A DNA stretch of 64,000 bases from Pelomicrobium methylotrophicum (GCF_008014345.1 NZ_VPFL01000015.1:1-64000), one strand, 5' to 3'. Positions 17,340 through 28,178 are shown, counted from the stretch's first letter. The notes: generated by a model from the sequence alone, not told the origin. Made by a program: numbers and translations.

Positions 17340-17356
17340 GGCTCCAAGAAAACGCC

Positions 17357-19768
17357 TCAATGCTTGGTGACGACGGCGGCAGGCTTCTCCTCGACCTGAG
17401 CCGGCGGGAGCCGCTCCACTTCTTCCTGCTCCGGCAGCGGCTCGGGCTTGCGCTCGAGAGCCATGTCCAGGACCTGCTCAATCCATCGCACCGGGTGGAT
17501 CTCCAGTCGGTTCTTGATGTTGTCCGGGATTTCGGCCAGATCCTTCACGTTCTCCTGCGGAATAAGGACAACCTTCACCCCCGCCCGGTGCGCCGCCAGC
17601 AGCTTCTCTTTCAAGCCGCCGATGGGCAACACCTCGCCACGCAGCGTGATCTCGCCCGTCATGGCCACGTCCGCCCGCACCGGAATTCCGGTCAGGGCGG
17701 AGACCATCGCCGTGCAAATGCCGATGCCGGCGCTCGGGCCGTCCTTAGGCGTCGCGCCCTCAGGCAGGTGCACGTGCAGGTCGTTCTTCTGGTAGAAGTC
17801 GTCGCGGATGCCGAGACGCCGTGCACGGTTGCGCACAACGGAGAGCGCCGCCTGAATCGATTCCTGCATCACTTCGCCCAGCTTGCCGGTGGTGATCGTC
17901 TTGCCCTTGCCAGGCAGCACCACGGCCTCGATGGTCAGCAGCTCACCGCCAACTTCGGTCCACGCCAAGCCGTTGACTTGGCCCACCTGGTTGCTTTTCT
18001 CGGCAATACCGAAAGTGTAGCGCCGCACGCCCAGGAATTTGTCCAGGTTGCGGGCGGTAATCGTCATCGCATCGCTCTTCTTGTTAAGCAGCAGCGACTT
18101 CACCACCTTGCGGCAGATCTTGGAGATCTCGCGCTCCAGCCCCCGCACGCCCGCTTCGCGGGTATAGTAGCGGATAATGTCGCGGATCGCGCTCTCAGAC
18201 ACCCGCAGCTCGCTCTCCTTCAAGCCATGGCTTTTCATCTGCTTGGGCAGCAGGTAGCGCATGGCGATATTCACCTTCTCGTCCTCGGTATAGCCCGACA
18301 GGCGAATGACTTCCATCCGGTCGAGCAGCGCCGGTGGGATGTTGAACGTGTTCGCCGTGCACACGAACATCACGTCCGAGAGGTCATATTCGACCTCGAT
18401 GTAGTGGTCAACGAACGTGTGGTTCTGCTCCGGATCCAGGACTTCCAGCAGGGCGGAGGCCGGATCGCCCCGGAAGTCCATGCCCATTTTGTCCACTTCG
18501 TCGAGCAGAAACAGCGGGTTCTTCACCCCGACTTTGGCCATGTTTTGGAGGATTTTGCCGGGCATGGATCCGATGTAGGTCCGCCGGTGACCCCGGATCT
18601 CCGCTTCATCGCGCACCCCGCCCAGCGACATGCGCACGAATTTGCGGTTGGTGGCCCGAGCGATCGACTGGCCGAGGGAGGTCTTGCCGACGCCGGGGGG
18701 GCCCACCAGGCAGAGGATGGGCGCCTTGAGCTTGTCCACTCGCTGCTGCACCGCCAGGTACTCGACGATGCGCTCCTTGACCTTCTCCAGGCCGTAGTGA
18801 TCCTTGTCCAAGATCTCCTGGGCGGCCTGCAAGTCGTTGGAGATCTTGCTCTTCTTTTTCCACGGCAGCGAAACCAGCGCGTCGATGTAGTTGCGCACCA
18901 CGGTGGCCTCGGCCGACATGGGCGACATGAGCCTGAGCTTCTTGAGCTCGGCTTCGGCCTTCTGCCGCGCTTCCTTCGGCATGTGGGCGGCCTTGATCTT
19001 CTTTGCGATCTCCTCCAGGTCGCCTTCCTCTTCCCCCAGCTCCTTTTGGATCGCCTTCACTTGCTCGTTCAGGTAGTACTCGCGCTGGCTCTTCTCCATC
19101 TGCCGCTTCACGCGGCCCCGGATGCGTTTTTCCACCTGCAGGATATCGATCTCGGTCTCCAGGAGGGTGAGGAGGTGCTCCAGACGCTTGTTGAGATCGA
19201 AGATCTCGAGAACCTTTTGCTTTTGCTCCAGCTTGAGCGGTAAATGGGCCACGATGGTATCGGCCAGGCGCCCGGGCTCATCGATCCCGGCGAGCGAAGT
19301 CAGGATCTCGGGCGGGATCTTCTTGTTGAGCTTCACGTACTGGTCGAACTGGCTCATGATGGTGCGGCGCATGGCCTCGGTCTCGGTCGTCTGCACGGAC
19401 TCCGGCACCACCACCTCCGCCCGCGCGCTGAAGTGCGTCTTGTTGTCCAGCACCTCCAGCAGCCGCGCCCGCTGAGCCCCTTCCACGAGCACCTTCACCG
19501 TGCCGTCGGGAAGTTTCAGCATTTGCAAGATGTTCGCCACCGACCCGATCGTGTAGAGGTCCTGCGGGCCGGGTTCATCCTTGGCCGCCGACTTCTGAGC
19601 GACCAGCAGGATGCTCTTGCCGGCCTCCATCGCGGTATCGAGGGCCTTGATCGACTTCGGGCGCCCGACGAAAAGCGGGATCACCATGTGGGGAAAGACC
19701 ACCACATCCCGCAACGGCAGCAGCGGGAGGAGGATTTCTTCGCCAGCGCGTTCAGGAACGTTCGACAT
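17357..19768 (-). CDS. lon: ATP-dependent protease La
   Basis: Cytoplasmic AAA+ serine protease that degrades misfolded and regulatory proteins. 803 residues from ATG 19768; the GTG at 19777 is a weaker start. Layout: N-terminal substrate domain ([12 protein letters not shown]), AAA+ module with Walker A GPPGVGKT and Walker [10 protein letters not shown], then the C-terminal protease domain with the Ser in PKDGPSAG and the Lys in [10 protein letters not shown], the Ser-Lys dyad of LonA. A proline- and glutamate-rich tail ends the protein. It follows clpX after about 150 bases. Confidence 0.97.
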   Translation of the reverse strand: MSNVPERAGEEILLPLLPLRDVVVFPHMVIPLFVGRPKSIKALDTAMEAGKSILLVAQKSAAKDEPGPQDLYTIGSVANILQMLKLPDGTVKVLVEGAQRARLLEVLDNKTHFSARAEVVVPESVQTTETEAMRRTIMSQFDQYVKLNKKIPPEILTSLAGIDEPGRLADTIVAHLPLKLEQKQKVLEIFDLNKRLEHLLTLLETEIDILQVEKRIRGRVKRQMEKSQREYYLNEQVKAIQKELGEEEGDLEEIAKKIKAAHMPKEARQKAEAELKKLRLMSPMSAEATVVRNYIDALVSLPWKKKSKISNDLQAAQEILDKDHYGLEKVKERIVEYLAVQQRVDKLKAPILCLVGPPGVGKTSLGQSIARATNRKFVRMSLGGVRDEAEIRGHRRTYIGSMPGKILQNMAKVGVKNPLFLLDEVDKMGMDFRGDPASALLEVLDPEQNHTFVDHYIEVEYDLSDVMFVCTANTFNIPPALLDRMEVIRLSGYTEDEKVNIAMRYLLPKQMKSHGLKESELRVSESAIRDIIRYYTREAGVRGLEREISKICRKVVKSLLLNKKSDAMTITARNLDKFLGVRRYTFGIAEKSNQVGQVNGLAWTEVGGELLTIEAVVLPGKGKTITTGKLGEVMQESIQAALSVVRNRARRLGIRDDFYQKNDLHVHLPEGATPKDGPSAGIGICTAMVSALTGIPVRADVAMTGEITLRGEVLPIGGLKEKLLAAHRAGVKVVLIPQENVKDLAEIPDNIKNRLEIHPVRWIEQVLDMALERKPEPLPEQEEVERLPPAQVEEKPAAVVTKH

Positions 19769-19916
19769 GTCGGTCACCTAGAAGCAAGTCAATCCCCGAT
19801 TCTGGGGACGCTTGAGGACAATCTCAAGCAGATTGGGCTCATCGGAACAGCCACCGGTGCGCCGGGATCCCTGATGTTACAGACCCCGCCATAGGCCAGA
19901 AGTTGCGGCCCGGGCA

Positions 19917-21185
19917 TTACACCGATTTGGCCACCTTAGGCTGGTCCGAATAGATCAGGATCGGCTGGACGTCACCGGTGGAGGCGTTCTCGTCGATCAC
20001 CACTTTGGCAACGTTCTCCATGGACGGGAGATCGTACATCGTGTCGAGGAGCGCCTGCTCCAGGATCGAGCGCAGCCCCCGGGCCCCCGTCTTGCGCGCC
20101 AGCGCCTTGCGGGCGATTGAGCGCAGCGCCGGCTCCCGCACCTCCAGCTCGACCCCCTCCATGGCGAACATCTTTTGGTACTGTTTCACCAGCGCATTCT
20201 TGGGTTTGGTCAGGATCTCGATCAGCGCCGCCTCGTCGAGCTCTTCCAGGGTCGCCACCACCGGCAGGCGCCCCACAAATTCCGGAATCAGTCCGTACTT
20301 GATCAGATCCTCCGGTTCCACCGCACGTAGGATCTCGGTAATGTCCTTGCGGTTATCGCGGCTTCTGACCTCGGCGCCGAAGCCGATGCCGCTTTTCTCC
20401 GAGCGGTTGCGGATGATTTTGTCCAGGCCGTCGAAGGCGCCGCCGCAGATGAACAGAATGTTGGTCGTGTCCACCTGCACGAACTCCTGGTTCGGGTGTT
20501 TGCGCCCGCCCTGGGGCGGCACGGAGGCGATGGTGCCCTCGATCAGCTTGAGCAGGGCCTGCTGCACGCCTTCGCCGGAAACGTCACGGGTAATCGACGG
20601 GTTCTCGCTTTTGCGCGAAATCTTATCGATCTCGTCGATATAGACGATGCCGCGCTGCGCCTTCTCGACGTCATAGTCGCATTTCTGCAGCAGCTTCTGG
20701 ATGATGTTCTCGACGTCCTCGCCCACGTAGCCCGCCTCGGTAAGGGTGGTGGCATCCGCCATCACGAAGGGCACGTTGAGCAGCCGCGCCAGGGTTTGAG
20801 CGAGCAGTGTCTTGCCCGATCCGGTGGGACCGATCAGCAGGATGTTGGACTTGGCGAGCTCGATGTCATCGGACGGCTTGCCGATGTTCTTGAGGCGCTT
20901 ATAATGGTTGTAGACCGCGACCGACAGGATCTTCTTCGCCAAATCCTGACCGATCACGTACTGGTCCAGGATGTGGCGAATTTCGTGCGGCGTGGGCAAA
21001 TCGGCACGCATGCCTTTGCCCTTTTGTTCGCCCTGGGTCTCTTCGCGGATGATGTCGTTGCACAGCTCGATGCACTCGTCGCAGATGAATACCGACGGGC
21101 CGGCGATGAGCTTGCGCACCTCGTGCTGGCTCTTCCCGCAAAAGGAGCAGTAGAGCAGTTTTTCGCCGCCGATCTTGTCTGACAT
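19917..21185 (-). CDS. clpX: ATP-dependent Clp protease ATP-binding subunit ClpX
   Basis: AAA+ unfoldase that feeds substrates to ClpP. 422 residues from ATG 21185. The N-terminal zinc domain has Cys13, Cys16, Cys35 and Cys38 (CSFC and CDEC). Walker A GPTGSGKT and Walker B IVYIDEID follow, with the ClpX pore motif GYVGEDVE and the ClpP-docking IGFGAEV loop. A frame running further upstream only shadows clpP. It starts 23 bases after the clpP stop. Confidence 0.97.
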   Translation of the reverse strand: MSDKIGGEKLLYCSFCGKSQHEVRKLIAGPSVFICDECIELCNDIIREETQGEQKGKGMRADLPTPHEIRHILDQYVIGQDLAKKILSVAVYNHYKRLKNIGKPSDDIELAKSNILLIGPTGSGKTLLAQTLARLLNVPFVMADATTLTEAGYVGEDVENIIQKLLQKCDYDVEKAQRGIVYIDEIDKISRKSENPSITRDVSGEGVQQALLKLIEGTIASVPPQGGRKHPNQEFVQVDTTNILFICGGAFDGLDKIIRNRSEKSGIGFGAEVRSRDNRKDITEILRAVEPEDLIKYGLIPEFVGRLPVVATLEELDEAALIEILTKPKNALVKQYQKMFAMEGVELEVREPALRSIARKALARKTGARGLRSILEQALLDTMYDLPSMENVAKVVIDENASTGDVQPILIYSDQPKVAKSV

Positions 21186-21208
21186 ACTACCTTTCCTTGC
21201 TGTCGCCC

Positions 21209-21850
21209 CTAGGCCGCCTTCTCCTTCAAGATGGCCTCGCGGCTCTCCAGGATCCTGTCCACCAGCCCATACTTTACCGCGTCTTCGGCACTCAGGAAAT
21301 TGTCGCGGTCGGTATCCTTCGCGATCTTTTCCACGGGCTGGCCGGTGTGTTTGGCCAAGATCTCGTTCAGCCGCTGCTTGAGATACAGGATCTCGCGAGC
21401 ATGGATTTCCACGTCCGAAGCCTGCCCCTGGAACCCTCCCATGGGCTGGTGGATCATGATCCGCGAGTTCGGCAGGCAGTAGCGCTTGCCGTTCGCACCC
21501 GCCGCCAGCAGCAGGGCCCCCATGCTGGCCGCCATGCCCACGCACAGGGTGGAGACGTCGGGCTTGATGAACTGCATCGTGTCGTAGATGGCCAGCCCCG
21601 CCGACACCGAACCGCCCGGAGAGTTAATGTAGAAGTGAATGTCCTTGTCCGGGTTCTCCGACTCGAGAAACAGCAATTGTGCCACGATAAGGTTCGCGGT
21701 CACGTCATTTACCGGGCCCACCAGAAACACCACCCGTTCCTTGAGCAACCGGGAATAAATGTCGTAGGCACGCTCGCCCCGCCCGCTGGTCTCGATGACC
21801 ATCGGGATCAGCCCCAGGGCTTGCGGCTCCATCGTGCGTCCGTTCGACAT
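21209..21850 (-). CDS. clpP: ATP-dependent Clp protease proteolytic subunit
   Basis: Serine protease forming the tetradecameric chamber. 213 residues from ATG 21850 ([10 protein letters not shown]), with a GGGGAAG ribosome site inside the end of tig; an upstream start would overlap tig. The catalytic triad is Ser109 (GMAASMGA), His134 (MIHQP) and Asp183 (DRDNF). The N-terminal segment resembles the short propeptide of other ClpP. Stop and start codons of tig and clpP are 4 bases apart. Confidence 0.97.
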   Translation of the reverse strand: MSNGRTMEPQALGLIPMVIETSGRGERAYDIYSRLLKERVVFLVGPVNDVTANLIVAQLLFLESENPDKDIHFYINSPGGSVSAGLAIYDTMQFIKPDVSTLCVGMAASMGALLLAAGANGKRYCLPNSRIMIHQPMGGFQGQASDVEIHAREILYLKQRLNEILAKHTGQPVEKIAKDTDRDNFLSAEDAVKYGLVDRILESREAILKEKAA

Positions 21851-21854
21851 GCTG

Positions 21855-23156
21855 TCACTTCCCCGTGAGTTCGTCGAAGCCAACAGGTTTGTCCACCACC
21901 TTCGCCTGGCTCAGCACCCAGTTGACCACATTTTCTTCGAGCGCCAGAGCCTCGGCATCGTTCAATCGCTCCGGTTTGGAATAGTACCACTTCACCACCT
22001 CCTCCGGATGTTCGTAGCTCTGGGCCAGCTCCTCGACGATGGCCCGTACCTGCGCCGGCTTCGCGTGAAGGCCATGGACCTTCACCATTTCAGCAAGAAT
22101 CAGGCCCAGCTTTACCCGGCGCTGCGCCTGCTCCACGAACAACTCGAGCGGCAGGGGAGCGCCCTCTACTTTGATGCCCCGCGCCTGCAAATCCTGCCGC
22201 GCGCTGTCCGCGAGCCGATGCTGCTCGGCCTCCACCAAAGCCTGCGGAAGCTCCAGGCTGCTCGTGTCGAGGAGCGCCTGCATCACGTTCTCCTTGAGCC
22301 GGGCCTGCAGGCGGCGCTTGACCTCCCGCTCCACGTTGGCCCGCACTTCCGAGCGCATCTTCTCCAAGTCCCCGTCCGCGATCCCCAGAGAGCTGGCAAA
22401 CTCGGCATCCACCTCCGGCAGCCGGGGCGCCTCCACGGACCTCACCGTCACCTCGAAAGTGACTGTTTTTCCTGCAACTTCCTTTCTGTGGTCGTCCTCT
22501 GGAAAACGCACCTCAAAGCGCTTCGTCTCGCCCGCGCGGGCGCCCAGGAGGTTTTGCTCGAATTCCGGTAGCAGCCGTCCCTCGCCCAGGAGCACCGTGA
22601 CACCCTGGCCCTGGTGACCCTCGAAGCCCTGCCCGTCCAAGGTTCCCTGGTAGTCAATCGTCAGTCGGTCTCCCTGTTCGGCCGCCCGCTCGACCGCGGC
22701 AAAGGTGATGCGCTGCTTGCGCAGCGCCTCGATGGTCTGGTCCACATCGGCTTCAGTGACTTCGTGCACCGGCCGCTCGATCGTGACGGCCGTTAAATCC
22801 CCCAGCTTCACTTCCGGGTAGATCTCAAACGTGGCGCTATACTGGAAGTCGGCGCTGCCTTCGGGCGCCGGCTTGGGCTCGAAGCGGGGGAACCCTGCCA
22901 CTTTCAGGTTGCGCTCCCGCACCGCCTCGGCAAAGCTCCTTTGCACCGTCTCCCCCAGGACTTCTTGGCGGACTTGCGGTCCGTAAGTCTGGGCGATCAC
23001 TTTGAGCGGCACCTTGCCGGGACGGAAGCCGTGCATCTTGGCTGTGCGCGCGATGCGCTTCAGACGGCTTTCCACCTCGGCTTCGATCTGCGACTGAGGA
23101 AGCGATACGTCCAGGCGGCGCTTCAGCGCACCCAAGTTCTCCAGGTGAATCTGCAT
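21855..23156 (-). CDS. tig: Trigger factor
   Basis: Ribosome-associated chaperone and peptidyl-prolyl isomerase. 433 residues, the normal length. The N-terminal ribosome-binding loop appears as GFRPGKVPL, the FKBP-type domain spans about 150-245 ([19 protein letters not shown]), and the C-terminal helical arms close the protein. It is the first gene of the tig-clpP-clpX cluster and lies just downstream of tRNA-Leu. Confidence 0.96.
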   Translation of the reverse strand: MQIHLENLGALKRRLDVSLPQSQIEAEVESRLKRIARTAKMHGFRPGKVPLKVIAQTYGPQVRQEVLGETVQRSFAEAVRERNLKVAGFPRFEPKPAPEGSADFQYSATFEIYPEVKLGDLTAVTIERPVHEVTEADVDQTIEALRKQRITFAAVERAAEQGDRLTIDYQGTLDGQGFEGHQGQGVTVLLGEGRLLPEFEQNLLGARAGETKRFEVRFPEDDHRKEVAGKTVTFEVTVRSVEAPRLPEVDAEFASSLGIADGDLEKMRSEVRANVEREVKRRLQARLKENVMQALLDTSSLELPQALVEAEQHRLADSARQDLQARGIKVEGAPLPLELFVEQAQRRVKLGLILAEMVKVHGLHAKPAQVRAIVEELAQSYEHPEEVVKWYYSKPERLNDAEALALEENVVNWVLSQAKVVDKPVGFDELTGK

Positions 23157-23299
23157 GCTATCTTTACCTCAAACGTTGTCGGAGTGAGAGGAACGCGGTT
23201 TTCACCAGCCCGCGGCGCCCGCATCCCTGTCGGTTGGAAGAGCAAGAAGGTTTTGGTGCGTCAGTGCAGCCGGGGAGAAAAGCCCGTGATTCTACCTCC

Positions 23300-23384
<85 letters not shown>

Positions 23385-23404
23385 AATAGCGCAATTTTAA
23401 TATA

Positions 23405-23410
23405 ATTATA
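23405..23410 (-). promoter_or_regulatory. -10 element of the tRNA-Leu promoter
   Basis: On the minus strand a perfect TATAAT lies about 20 bases upstream of the mature tRNA 5' end, in an AT-rich pocket (23393-23411). I see no good -35, as is common for such elements in GC-rich genomes. Confidence 0.6.
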
Positions 23411-23595
23411 GGTTTGCTGTCATCCTGACCTGGCTCGCGAGGTCCCCCATTCCCCGCGAACGCGTGCCTGGACGCCCGGCAGGGCACAGCCGTAGATGGC
23501 GACCCCTCGATGCCTGTTCCACCCAGAGATTGCAGCCCGCCTCACCCCTCCACCCGCGCTCTGGTGGCAGAGCGAGGCTGCTTGCCTCCCAGCCG

Positions 23596-24429
23596 ATGAC
23601 CCCCGACGAATACTGCGCCCAAAAGGCTGCCCAGCCGGGTTCGGCGCTCTACTACAGCCTGCGCTGCCTGCCGAGGGACAAACGTCGGGCGGCCACCGCC
23701 ATCTACGCCTTTGTACGCGAGACGGAAGATGCCGTCCGGGACTGCTCGGACCCGGGGGTTGCCAGAACCCGCCTCGCCTGGTGGCGAGCGCAGACAGCCC
23801 AGGTCTACGAAGGCCGGCCTCAGCATCCGGTCGCCCAGGCCCTGGCCTCAGTGGTGCGCCATTACGCCCTGCCCCAGGAGCAGTTCCAGGAGATCGTCGA
23901 CGGCGTGGAAACGGAGCTCAACTGCTGGCGGTTTGCAGACTTCAAAGCGCTCCAGCTCCACTGCCACCGTCTCGGAAGCATCCCCGCCGTCCTGGCGGCG
24001 GAGATCTATGGGTATCAGGATCGGCGCACGCTCAAGTTTGCCCACGACTTGGGACTCGCCTTGCGGCTGACCACCATCGTGCTCGACGTGGGTGCCGACG
24101 CCCGCCGCGGTCGCCTGTACTTGCCTGAGGACGAACTGGCAGCGCACGGCGTCACGGCGTTGGATTCCTCCCGCCTCTGTCCTGAGCCGAACCTCACCGC
24201 CCTCCTGCGGTGCCAGATCGAGCGCTGCGACCGGCTGTATGCCCAGGCTCTAGCCCAGCTCCCGGCAGCGGACCGCCGGGCTCAACGTCCCGCGCTGGCC
24301 CTCGCCGCCATCGGCCGTGCGCTCCTGGACGAGATCCGGGACAATCCTGCTCAAGTGCTCACTGCCCGCATCGACCTCACGCCCCTGAGAAAGCTGTGGC
24401 TCGCGTGGCGGACCTGCACCTTTACCTGA
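23596..24429 (+). CDS. Squalene/phytoene synthase family protein, HpnD-like
   Basis: A 277-residue trans-isoprenyl diphosphate synthase-fold protein closest to HpnD, which condenses two farnesyl diphosphates to presqualene diphosphate for hopanoids. The start MTPDEYCAQKAA is the HpnD start. Family stretches include SDPGVARTRLAWWR, AAEIYGYQDRRTLKFAHDLG and RRGRLYLPEDEL. The second acidic motif is intact (Asp164 to Asp168, DVGAD), but the first DxxxD is replaced: Glu44 and Arg48 stand where Asp is expected. The Asn before the second motif is Thr160. Activity is therefore doubtful. No hpnC, hpnE or shc gene is nearby. It precedes the SDR gene by 28 bases on the same strand. Confidence 0.8.
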   Translation: MTPDEYCAQKAAQPGSALYYSLRCLPRDKRRAATAIYAFVRETEDAVRDCSDPGVARTRLAWWRAQTAQVYEGRPQHPVAQALASVVRHYALPQEQFQEIVDGVETELNCWRFADFKALQLHCHRLGSIPAVLAAEIYGYQDRRTLKFAHDLGLALRLTTIVLDVGADARRGRLYLPEDELAAHGVTALDSSRLCPEPNLTALLRCQIERCDRLYAQALAQLPAADRRAQRPALALAAIGRALLDEIRDNPAQVLTARIDLTPLRKLWLAWRTCTFT

Positions 24430-24457
24430 AAACCTTACTGCTTGCCCCTCGCCCCTC

Positions 24458-25237
24458 ATGAAACCCTACCAACCCTCGCCCGACCTGCTCAAAAACCGGG
24501 TGATCCTCGTCACCGGCGCCGGTCAAGGCATCGGACGCGCCGCCGCCCTGGCCTTTGCCGCCCACGGCGCCACGGTCATCCTCCACGGCCGCCAGGAGGC
24601 GCGCCTCAACGCGGTGTACGATGAAATCGAACGAGCCGGCCATCCGAAGCCCGTCGTCTTCGCCCTGGACCTGATGCGCGCCAACGACGCCGAGTTCCAG
24701 GCCATGGCCGAGGCGATCGGCGCCCAACTCGGCCGCCTGGACGGAATTCTCCACAACGCCGCCGAACGCTACCTGCCTGCACCCCTGGAGCTGCAACCGC
24801 TGGAGCAGTGGCTAAGGCACTTGCGGGTGGGCCTGGCGGCTGCGGCGGCCATCAATCGGGCCTGCGCCCCGTTGCTGAAAGCCGCGCCGGATGCCTCGGT
24901 GGTCATGACCTCCGAGACCCACGGCCACGTCCCGAAAGCCTACTGGGGAGCGTTCGCGGTGTCGAAGGCCGGCGTGGAAGCGCTGGTGAAGATCCAGGCG
25001 GATGAGTGGGAGCTCTATCCCCAGCTTCGTATCAACGCGGTGATCCCGGGCCCGGTGCGCTCGCCCCAGCGCATCGCCACGCATCCCGGCATTCCCAAGG
25101 AACAGCTTCCGGACCCCACAGTCCTGATGCCCGCCTACCTCTACCTGATGGGCCCCGACAGCCAGGGCATAAGCGGCGAGATCATCGACTGCCAGACCTG
25201 GATCGCTGCGGGAGCGCTCCCCAGGACCGCAGAGTGA
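24458..25237 (+). CDS. Short-chain dehydrogenase/reductase, YciK-like, with Phe at the catalytic Tyr
   Basis: A 259-residue SDR of the YciK group. The cofactor loop TGAGQGIG (19-26), LDLM, HNAAE and INAVIPGPVRSP are normal, and the C-terminal CQTWIAAG fits. At the active site the usual YxxxK reads Phe166-Ala-Val-Ser-Lys170; the codon is TTC, so the proton-donating Tyr is absent. Ser152 may occupy the catalytic Ser position. A redox reaction by the classical SDR mechanism is not expected, though NAD(P) binding may remain. Probably cotranscribed with the HpnD-like gene. It converges on the thioesterase gene. Confidence 0.85.
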   Translation: MKPYQPSPDLLKNRVILVTGAGQGIGRAAALAFAAHGATVILHGRQEARLNAVYDEIERAGHPKPVVFALDLMRANDAEFQAMAEAIGAQLGRLDGILHNAAERYLPAPLELQPLEQWLRHLRVGLAAAAAINRACAPLLKAAPDASVVMTSETHGHVPKAYWGAFAVSKAGVEALVKIQADEWELYPQLRINAVIPGPVRSPQRIATHPGIPKEQLPDPTVLMPAYLYLMGPDSQGISGEIIDCQTWIAAGALPRTAE

Positions 25238-25262
25238 CCCCGCCGGCAACCCACTGCCGGCA

Positions 25263-25670
25263 TCAGTCTCGAAGCTTCTCCCGCACCCAGTCGGGGATGG
25301 GCATCGATTTGCGCTCCCGCTGGTCGGCCCACACGATCTTGGCCTCGCCGGTGGCGTAGAGCCCCTCCTCCCCCTCTTTCCGCAGCTCGTAGTAAGACAT
25401 GAGGCTCGAACGCCCCAGATCGCCTGCGTACATGCGCACCTCCATCGTACCCGGATAGTCGAGCTGCTTGAGGAACACGCAGCTCGCGGTGACGATGACG
25501 GGCCCCTGCTCCGGCGCCACCAGGTTGAGCCCCAGCGTCGCCATCCATCCCACCCTTGCCTGCTCCATGAAGCGGAAATACACGGTGTTGTTCACGTGGC
25601 CGTAGGCATCCATGTCGCCCCAGCGGATAGGGACGCGCTCGACGTAGACCAGTTTGCGCTTCTTTTCCAT
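25263..25670 (-). CDS. Acyl-CoA thioesterase, 4-hydroxybenzoyl-CoA thioesterase family
   Basis: A 135-residue single-hotdog enzyme of the YbgC/FadM type. The active-site segment RWGDMDAYGHVNNTVYFRFMEQAR has the catalytic Asp in DMDAYGHVNN. It would hydrolyse acyl-CoA; chain-length preference cannot be read from the sequence. It is divergent from the ETF-QO gene, so both may be expressed under lipid-using conditions. Confidence 0.88.
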   Translation of the reverse strand: MEKKRKLVYVERVPIRWGDMDAYGHVNNTVYFRFMEQARVGWMATLGLNLVAPEQGPVIVTASCVFLKQLDYPGTMEVRMYAGDLGRSSLMSYYELRKEGEEGLYATGEAKIVWADQRERKSMPIPDWVREKLRD

Positions 25671-25705
25671 CGCACACCGAGTTAGGGGGAGCCCAAAAGG
25701 GCGAT

Positions 25706-25711
25706 TATAAT
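25706..25711 (+). promoter_or_regulatory. -10 element upstream of the ETF-QO gene
   Basis: A perfect TATAAT 45 bases before the chosen start. The -35 region is not clear. Confidence 0.5.
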
Positions 25712-25750
25712 GGGCTGCAACGCCCCCTGAATCCAGTGCGCAGACTCTCC

Positions 25751-27400
25751 ATGCCTGAACGCGAGTCGATGGAGTATGACGTCGTGATCGTCGGTGCCGG
25801 TCCCGCCGGCCTCGCGGCGGCCATTCGCCTCAAGCAGTTGGCGCGGGAGCATGCCCACGACGTCTCCGTGTGCGTGCTGGAAAAGGGCTCCGAGGTGGGT
25901 GCGCATATTCTTTCCGGCGCGGTGATGGACCCGCGGGCGCTCACGGAGCTGATCCCGGATTGGAAGGACAGGGGTGCTCCCCTCACCGTGCCGGTCACCG
26001 AGGATCGCTTTCTTTTCCTCTCCGAAAAAAGGGCGTTGCGCATCTCCAACGCCCTGCTGCCTGCGTGTTTCAAGAACCACGGCAACTACGTCGTGAGCCT
26101 CGGCAACGTGTGTCGTTGGCTCGCCACCCAGGCGGAGGCGCTGGGGGTGGAAATCTTCGCTGGCTTTGCCGCGGCCGAAATGCTTTACAACGACGAAGGG
26201 TGGGTCAAGGGCGTCGTCACCGGCGATCTGGGCCTTGACAAGAACGGCCAACCCACGCCCCATTACCAGCCAGGGATCGAGCTCCACGCAAAGTATACTT
26301 TCCTCGCCGAAGGTTGCCGCGGACACCTGGGGAAACAGCTGGAGGAGCGCTTCAATCTGCGGGCCGGCCGGGACCCCCAAGTCTATGGCCTCGGAATCAA
26401 GGAACTCTGGGAGGTGCAGCCCGACCGGCATCAGCCCGGCCTCGTCCTGCACACCGTGGGCTGGCCGCTGGATCCCGACACCTATGGCGGGTCGTGGATG
26501 TACCACGACGCAAACCGTCTGGTGTCCCTAGGCCTTGTCGTGGGGCTCGCTTACTCCAACCCCTACCTCTCCCCGTTCGAGGAAATGCAGCGCTGGAAGA
26601 CCCATCCGGCCATCCGGCGCTTTCTGGAAGGGGGGCGGCGCATTGCCTATGGGGCCCGTACTCTGACGGCCGGCGGGCTTCAATCGCTTCCCAAGCTCAC
26701 TTTCCCGGGCGGCGCCCTCATCGGAGACGACGCGGGATTTCTGGTCGCCTCCCGTCTCAAGGGAAGTCACGCCGCCATCAAGTCCGGCATGCTGGCGGCG
26801 GAGGCAGCCTTTGACGCCCTCAAGGCGGGCCGTGGCGGCGTCGAGCTCACCGCCTACACGGAGGCGTTCCGCTCGAGCTGGCTCTACGAGGAGCTCTACC
26901 GGGCCCGAAACTTCAAGCCGTGGCTGTCCAAAAGCCTCTACACCGGCGCCCTGATGTTCGCCATCGACCAGCACCTTTTCCGGGGAAGAGCGCCGTGGAC
27001 ACTCCATCATCGCCACGCCGACCACGAAACGTTAAAAAGAAAAACCGATACCCAGCCGATCGTCTATCCGAAACCCGACGGCGTCATCACCTTCGACCGC
27101 CTCTCGTCGGTATACCTTTCCAACACCCACCACGAGGCAAACCAGCCCAGCCACTTGAAGCTTCGGGACCTCTCGGTGCCGGTGAGCGTCAACCTGGCGC
27201 TTTACGGCGGGCCGGAAAGCCGCTACTGCCCGGCGGGGGTCTATGAGTTCGTCGAGGCCGACGGGCCGGAGGGCTGGCGCCTACAGATCAACGCCCAGAA
27301 CTGCGTTCACTGCAAAAGCTGCGACATTAAGGACCCGACGCAGAATATCGTCTGGGTCGTGCCAGAGGGAGGCGGCGGCCCCCACTATCCCAACATGTGA
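25751..27400 (+). CDS. Electron transfer flavoprotein-ubiquinone oxidoreductase
   Basis: Membrane-associated enzyme that passes electrons from reduced ETF to ubiquinone, linking acyl-CoA dehydrogenases to respiration. 549 residues from ATG 25751; ATG 25769 is an equal candidate. The FAD dinucleotide loop VGAGPAG is near the N-terminus, followed by EKGSEVGAHILSGAV. The FAD-binding GDDAGF appears later. The C-terminal ferredoxin-like domain binds one 4Fe-4S cluster through RYCPAGVYEF and CVHCKSCDIKDPTQNI. It is the partner of EtfBA at 44334-46045, although 17 kb away. Confidence 0.95.
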   Translation: MPERESMEYDVVIVGAGPAGLAAAIRLKQLAREHAHDVSVCVLEKGSEVGAHILSGAVMDPRALTELIPDWKDRGAPLTVPVTEDRFLFLSEKRALRISNALLPACFKNHGNYVVSLGNVCRWLATQAEALGVEIFAGFAAAEMLYNDEGWVKGVVTGDLGLDKNGQPTPHYQPGIELHAKYTFLAEGCRGHLGKQLEERFNLRAGRDPQVYGLGIKELWEVQPDRHQPGLVLHTVGWPLDPDTYGGSWMYHDANRLVSLGLVVGLAYSNPYLSPFEEMQRWKTHPAIRRFLEGGRRIAYGARTLTAGGLQSLPKLTFPGGALIGDDAGFLVASRLKGSHAAIKSGMLAAEAAFDALKAGRGGVELTAYTEAFRSSWLYEELYRARNFKPWLSKSLYTGALMFAIDQHLFRGRAPWTLHHRHADHETLKRKTDTQPIVYPKPDGVITFDRLSSVYLSNTHHEANQPSHLKLRDLSVPVSVNLALYGGPESRYCPAGVYEFVEADGPEGWRLQINAQNCVHCKSCDIKDPTQNIVWVVPEGGGGPHYPNM

Positions 27401-27587
27401 GGGGGAGCCGAACGCCTCCTTGCGGGGCAACCAGAATAAAGAAGATTTATCTGGCCATCAGTAGCGCATCCTTGACGCCGTGCGACGGTCGTCCAATGAT
27501 GAAAATCGGGGCCGGGATTTCACGAAACCTGCGCCGGCTTCGCCCGATTCATTTCATAAATGCCAACCGATGAGAGGAGGAGAAACA

Positions 27588-28178
27588 ATGGCCCGGGAGT
27601 ACCTGCCCCTGCCCTCGCGCCACTTGAAGCCCAAAACCACTTTTGCACGGCCCACCCAGTACCTGCCGCAACGCGTCACGCTGGACGACCCGGCGGTGAA
27701 CGTGATGACCGACCTCAAGCAGGTCGTGGCCATCACCATCGATCCGGAGGCGAGCATCGAGAACGCGAACCGCGTCATGATCCGGCGCGGTGTCCGGCTG
27801 CTGCTGGTGGTGGACGTGAACAACTATCTGCTTGGCATCATCACCGCCACCGACATCCTGGGCGAGAAACCGATGCAGTTCATTCAGTCCCACGGTGGCA
27901 CCCGGAACGAGATCCGGGTACGGGACATCATGACGCCCCATGACCAGCTAGAAGTGCTCAACATGGAAGACGTGCGCACCGCCAAGGTAGGCCACATTGT
28001 GGCGACGTTGCGGCACGTCGGCCGCCAGCACGCGGCGGTCGCTGAAGTGGACGAGCACGGAAACGACGTGCTGAGGGGCCTGTTCTCCACCAGCCAGATC
28101 AGCAAGCAATTGGGTCAGCCCATCCACACGACCGAAATCGCCCGCAGCTTTGCGGAGGTGGAGGCAGCGCTCGCCTAG
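27588..28178 (+). CDS. CBS-domain protein
   Basis: A 196-residue soluble protein made mostly of a tandem CBS pair (about 35-185), a module that senses adenosyl nucleotides. The first repeat shows ITIDPEASIENANRVMIRRGVRLLLVVD and LLGIITATDIL; the second begins RVRDIMTPHDQLEVL. There is no attached catalytic domain. Start ATG 27588 has a near-perfect GAGGAGGAG site; an earlier in-frame start at 27480 is less likely. Partner unknown. Confidence 0.85.
   Translation: MAREYLPLPSRHLKPKTTFARPTQYLPQRVTLDDPAVNVMTDLKQVVAITIDPEASIENANRVMIRRGVRLLLVVDVNNYLLGIITATDILGEKPMQFIQSHGGTRNEIRVRDIMTPHDQLEVLNMEDVRTAKVGHIVATLRHVGRQHAAVAEVDEHGNDVLRGLFSTSQISKQLGQPIHTTEIARSFAEVEAALA

Noticed and set aside
17360-19243. 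627-codon plus-strand frame opposite lon
   Set aside because: Antisense to lon, with a biased composition and no domains.
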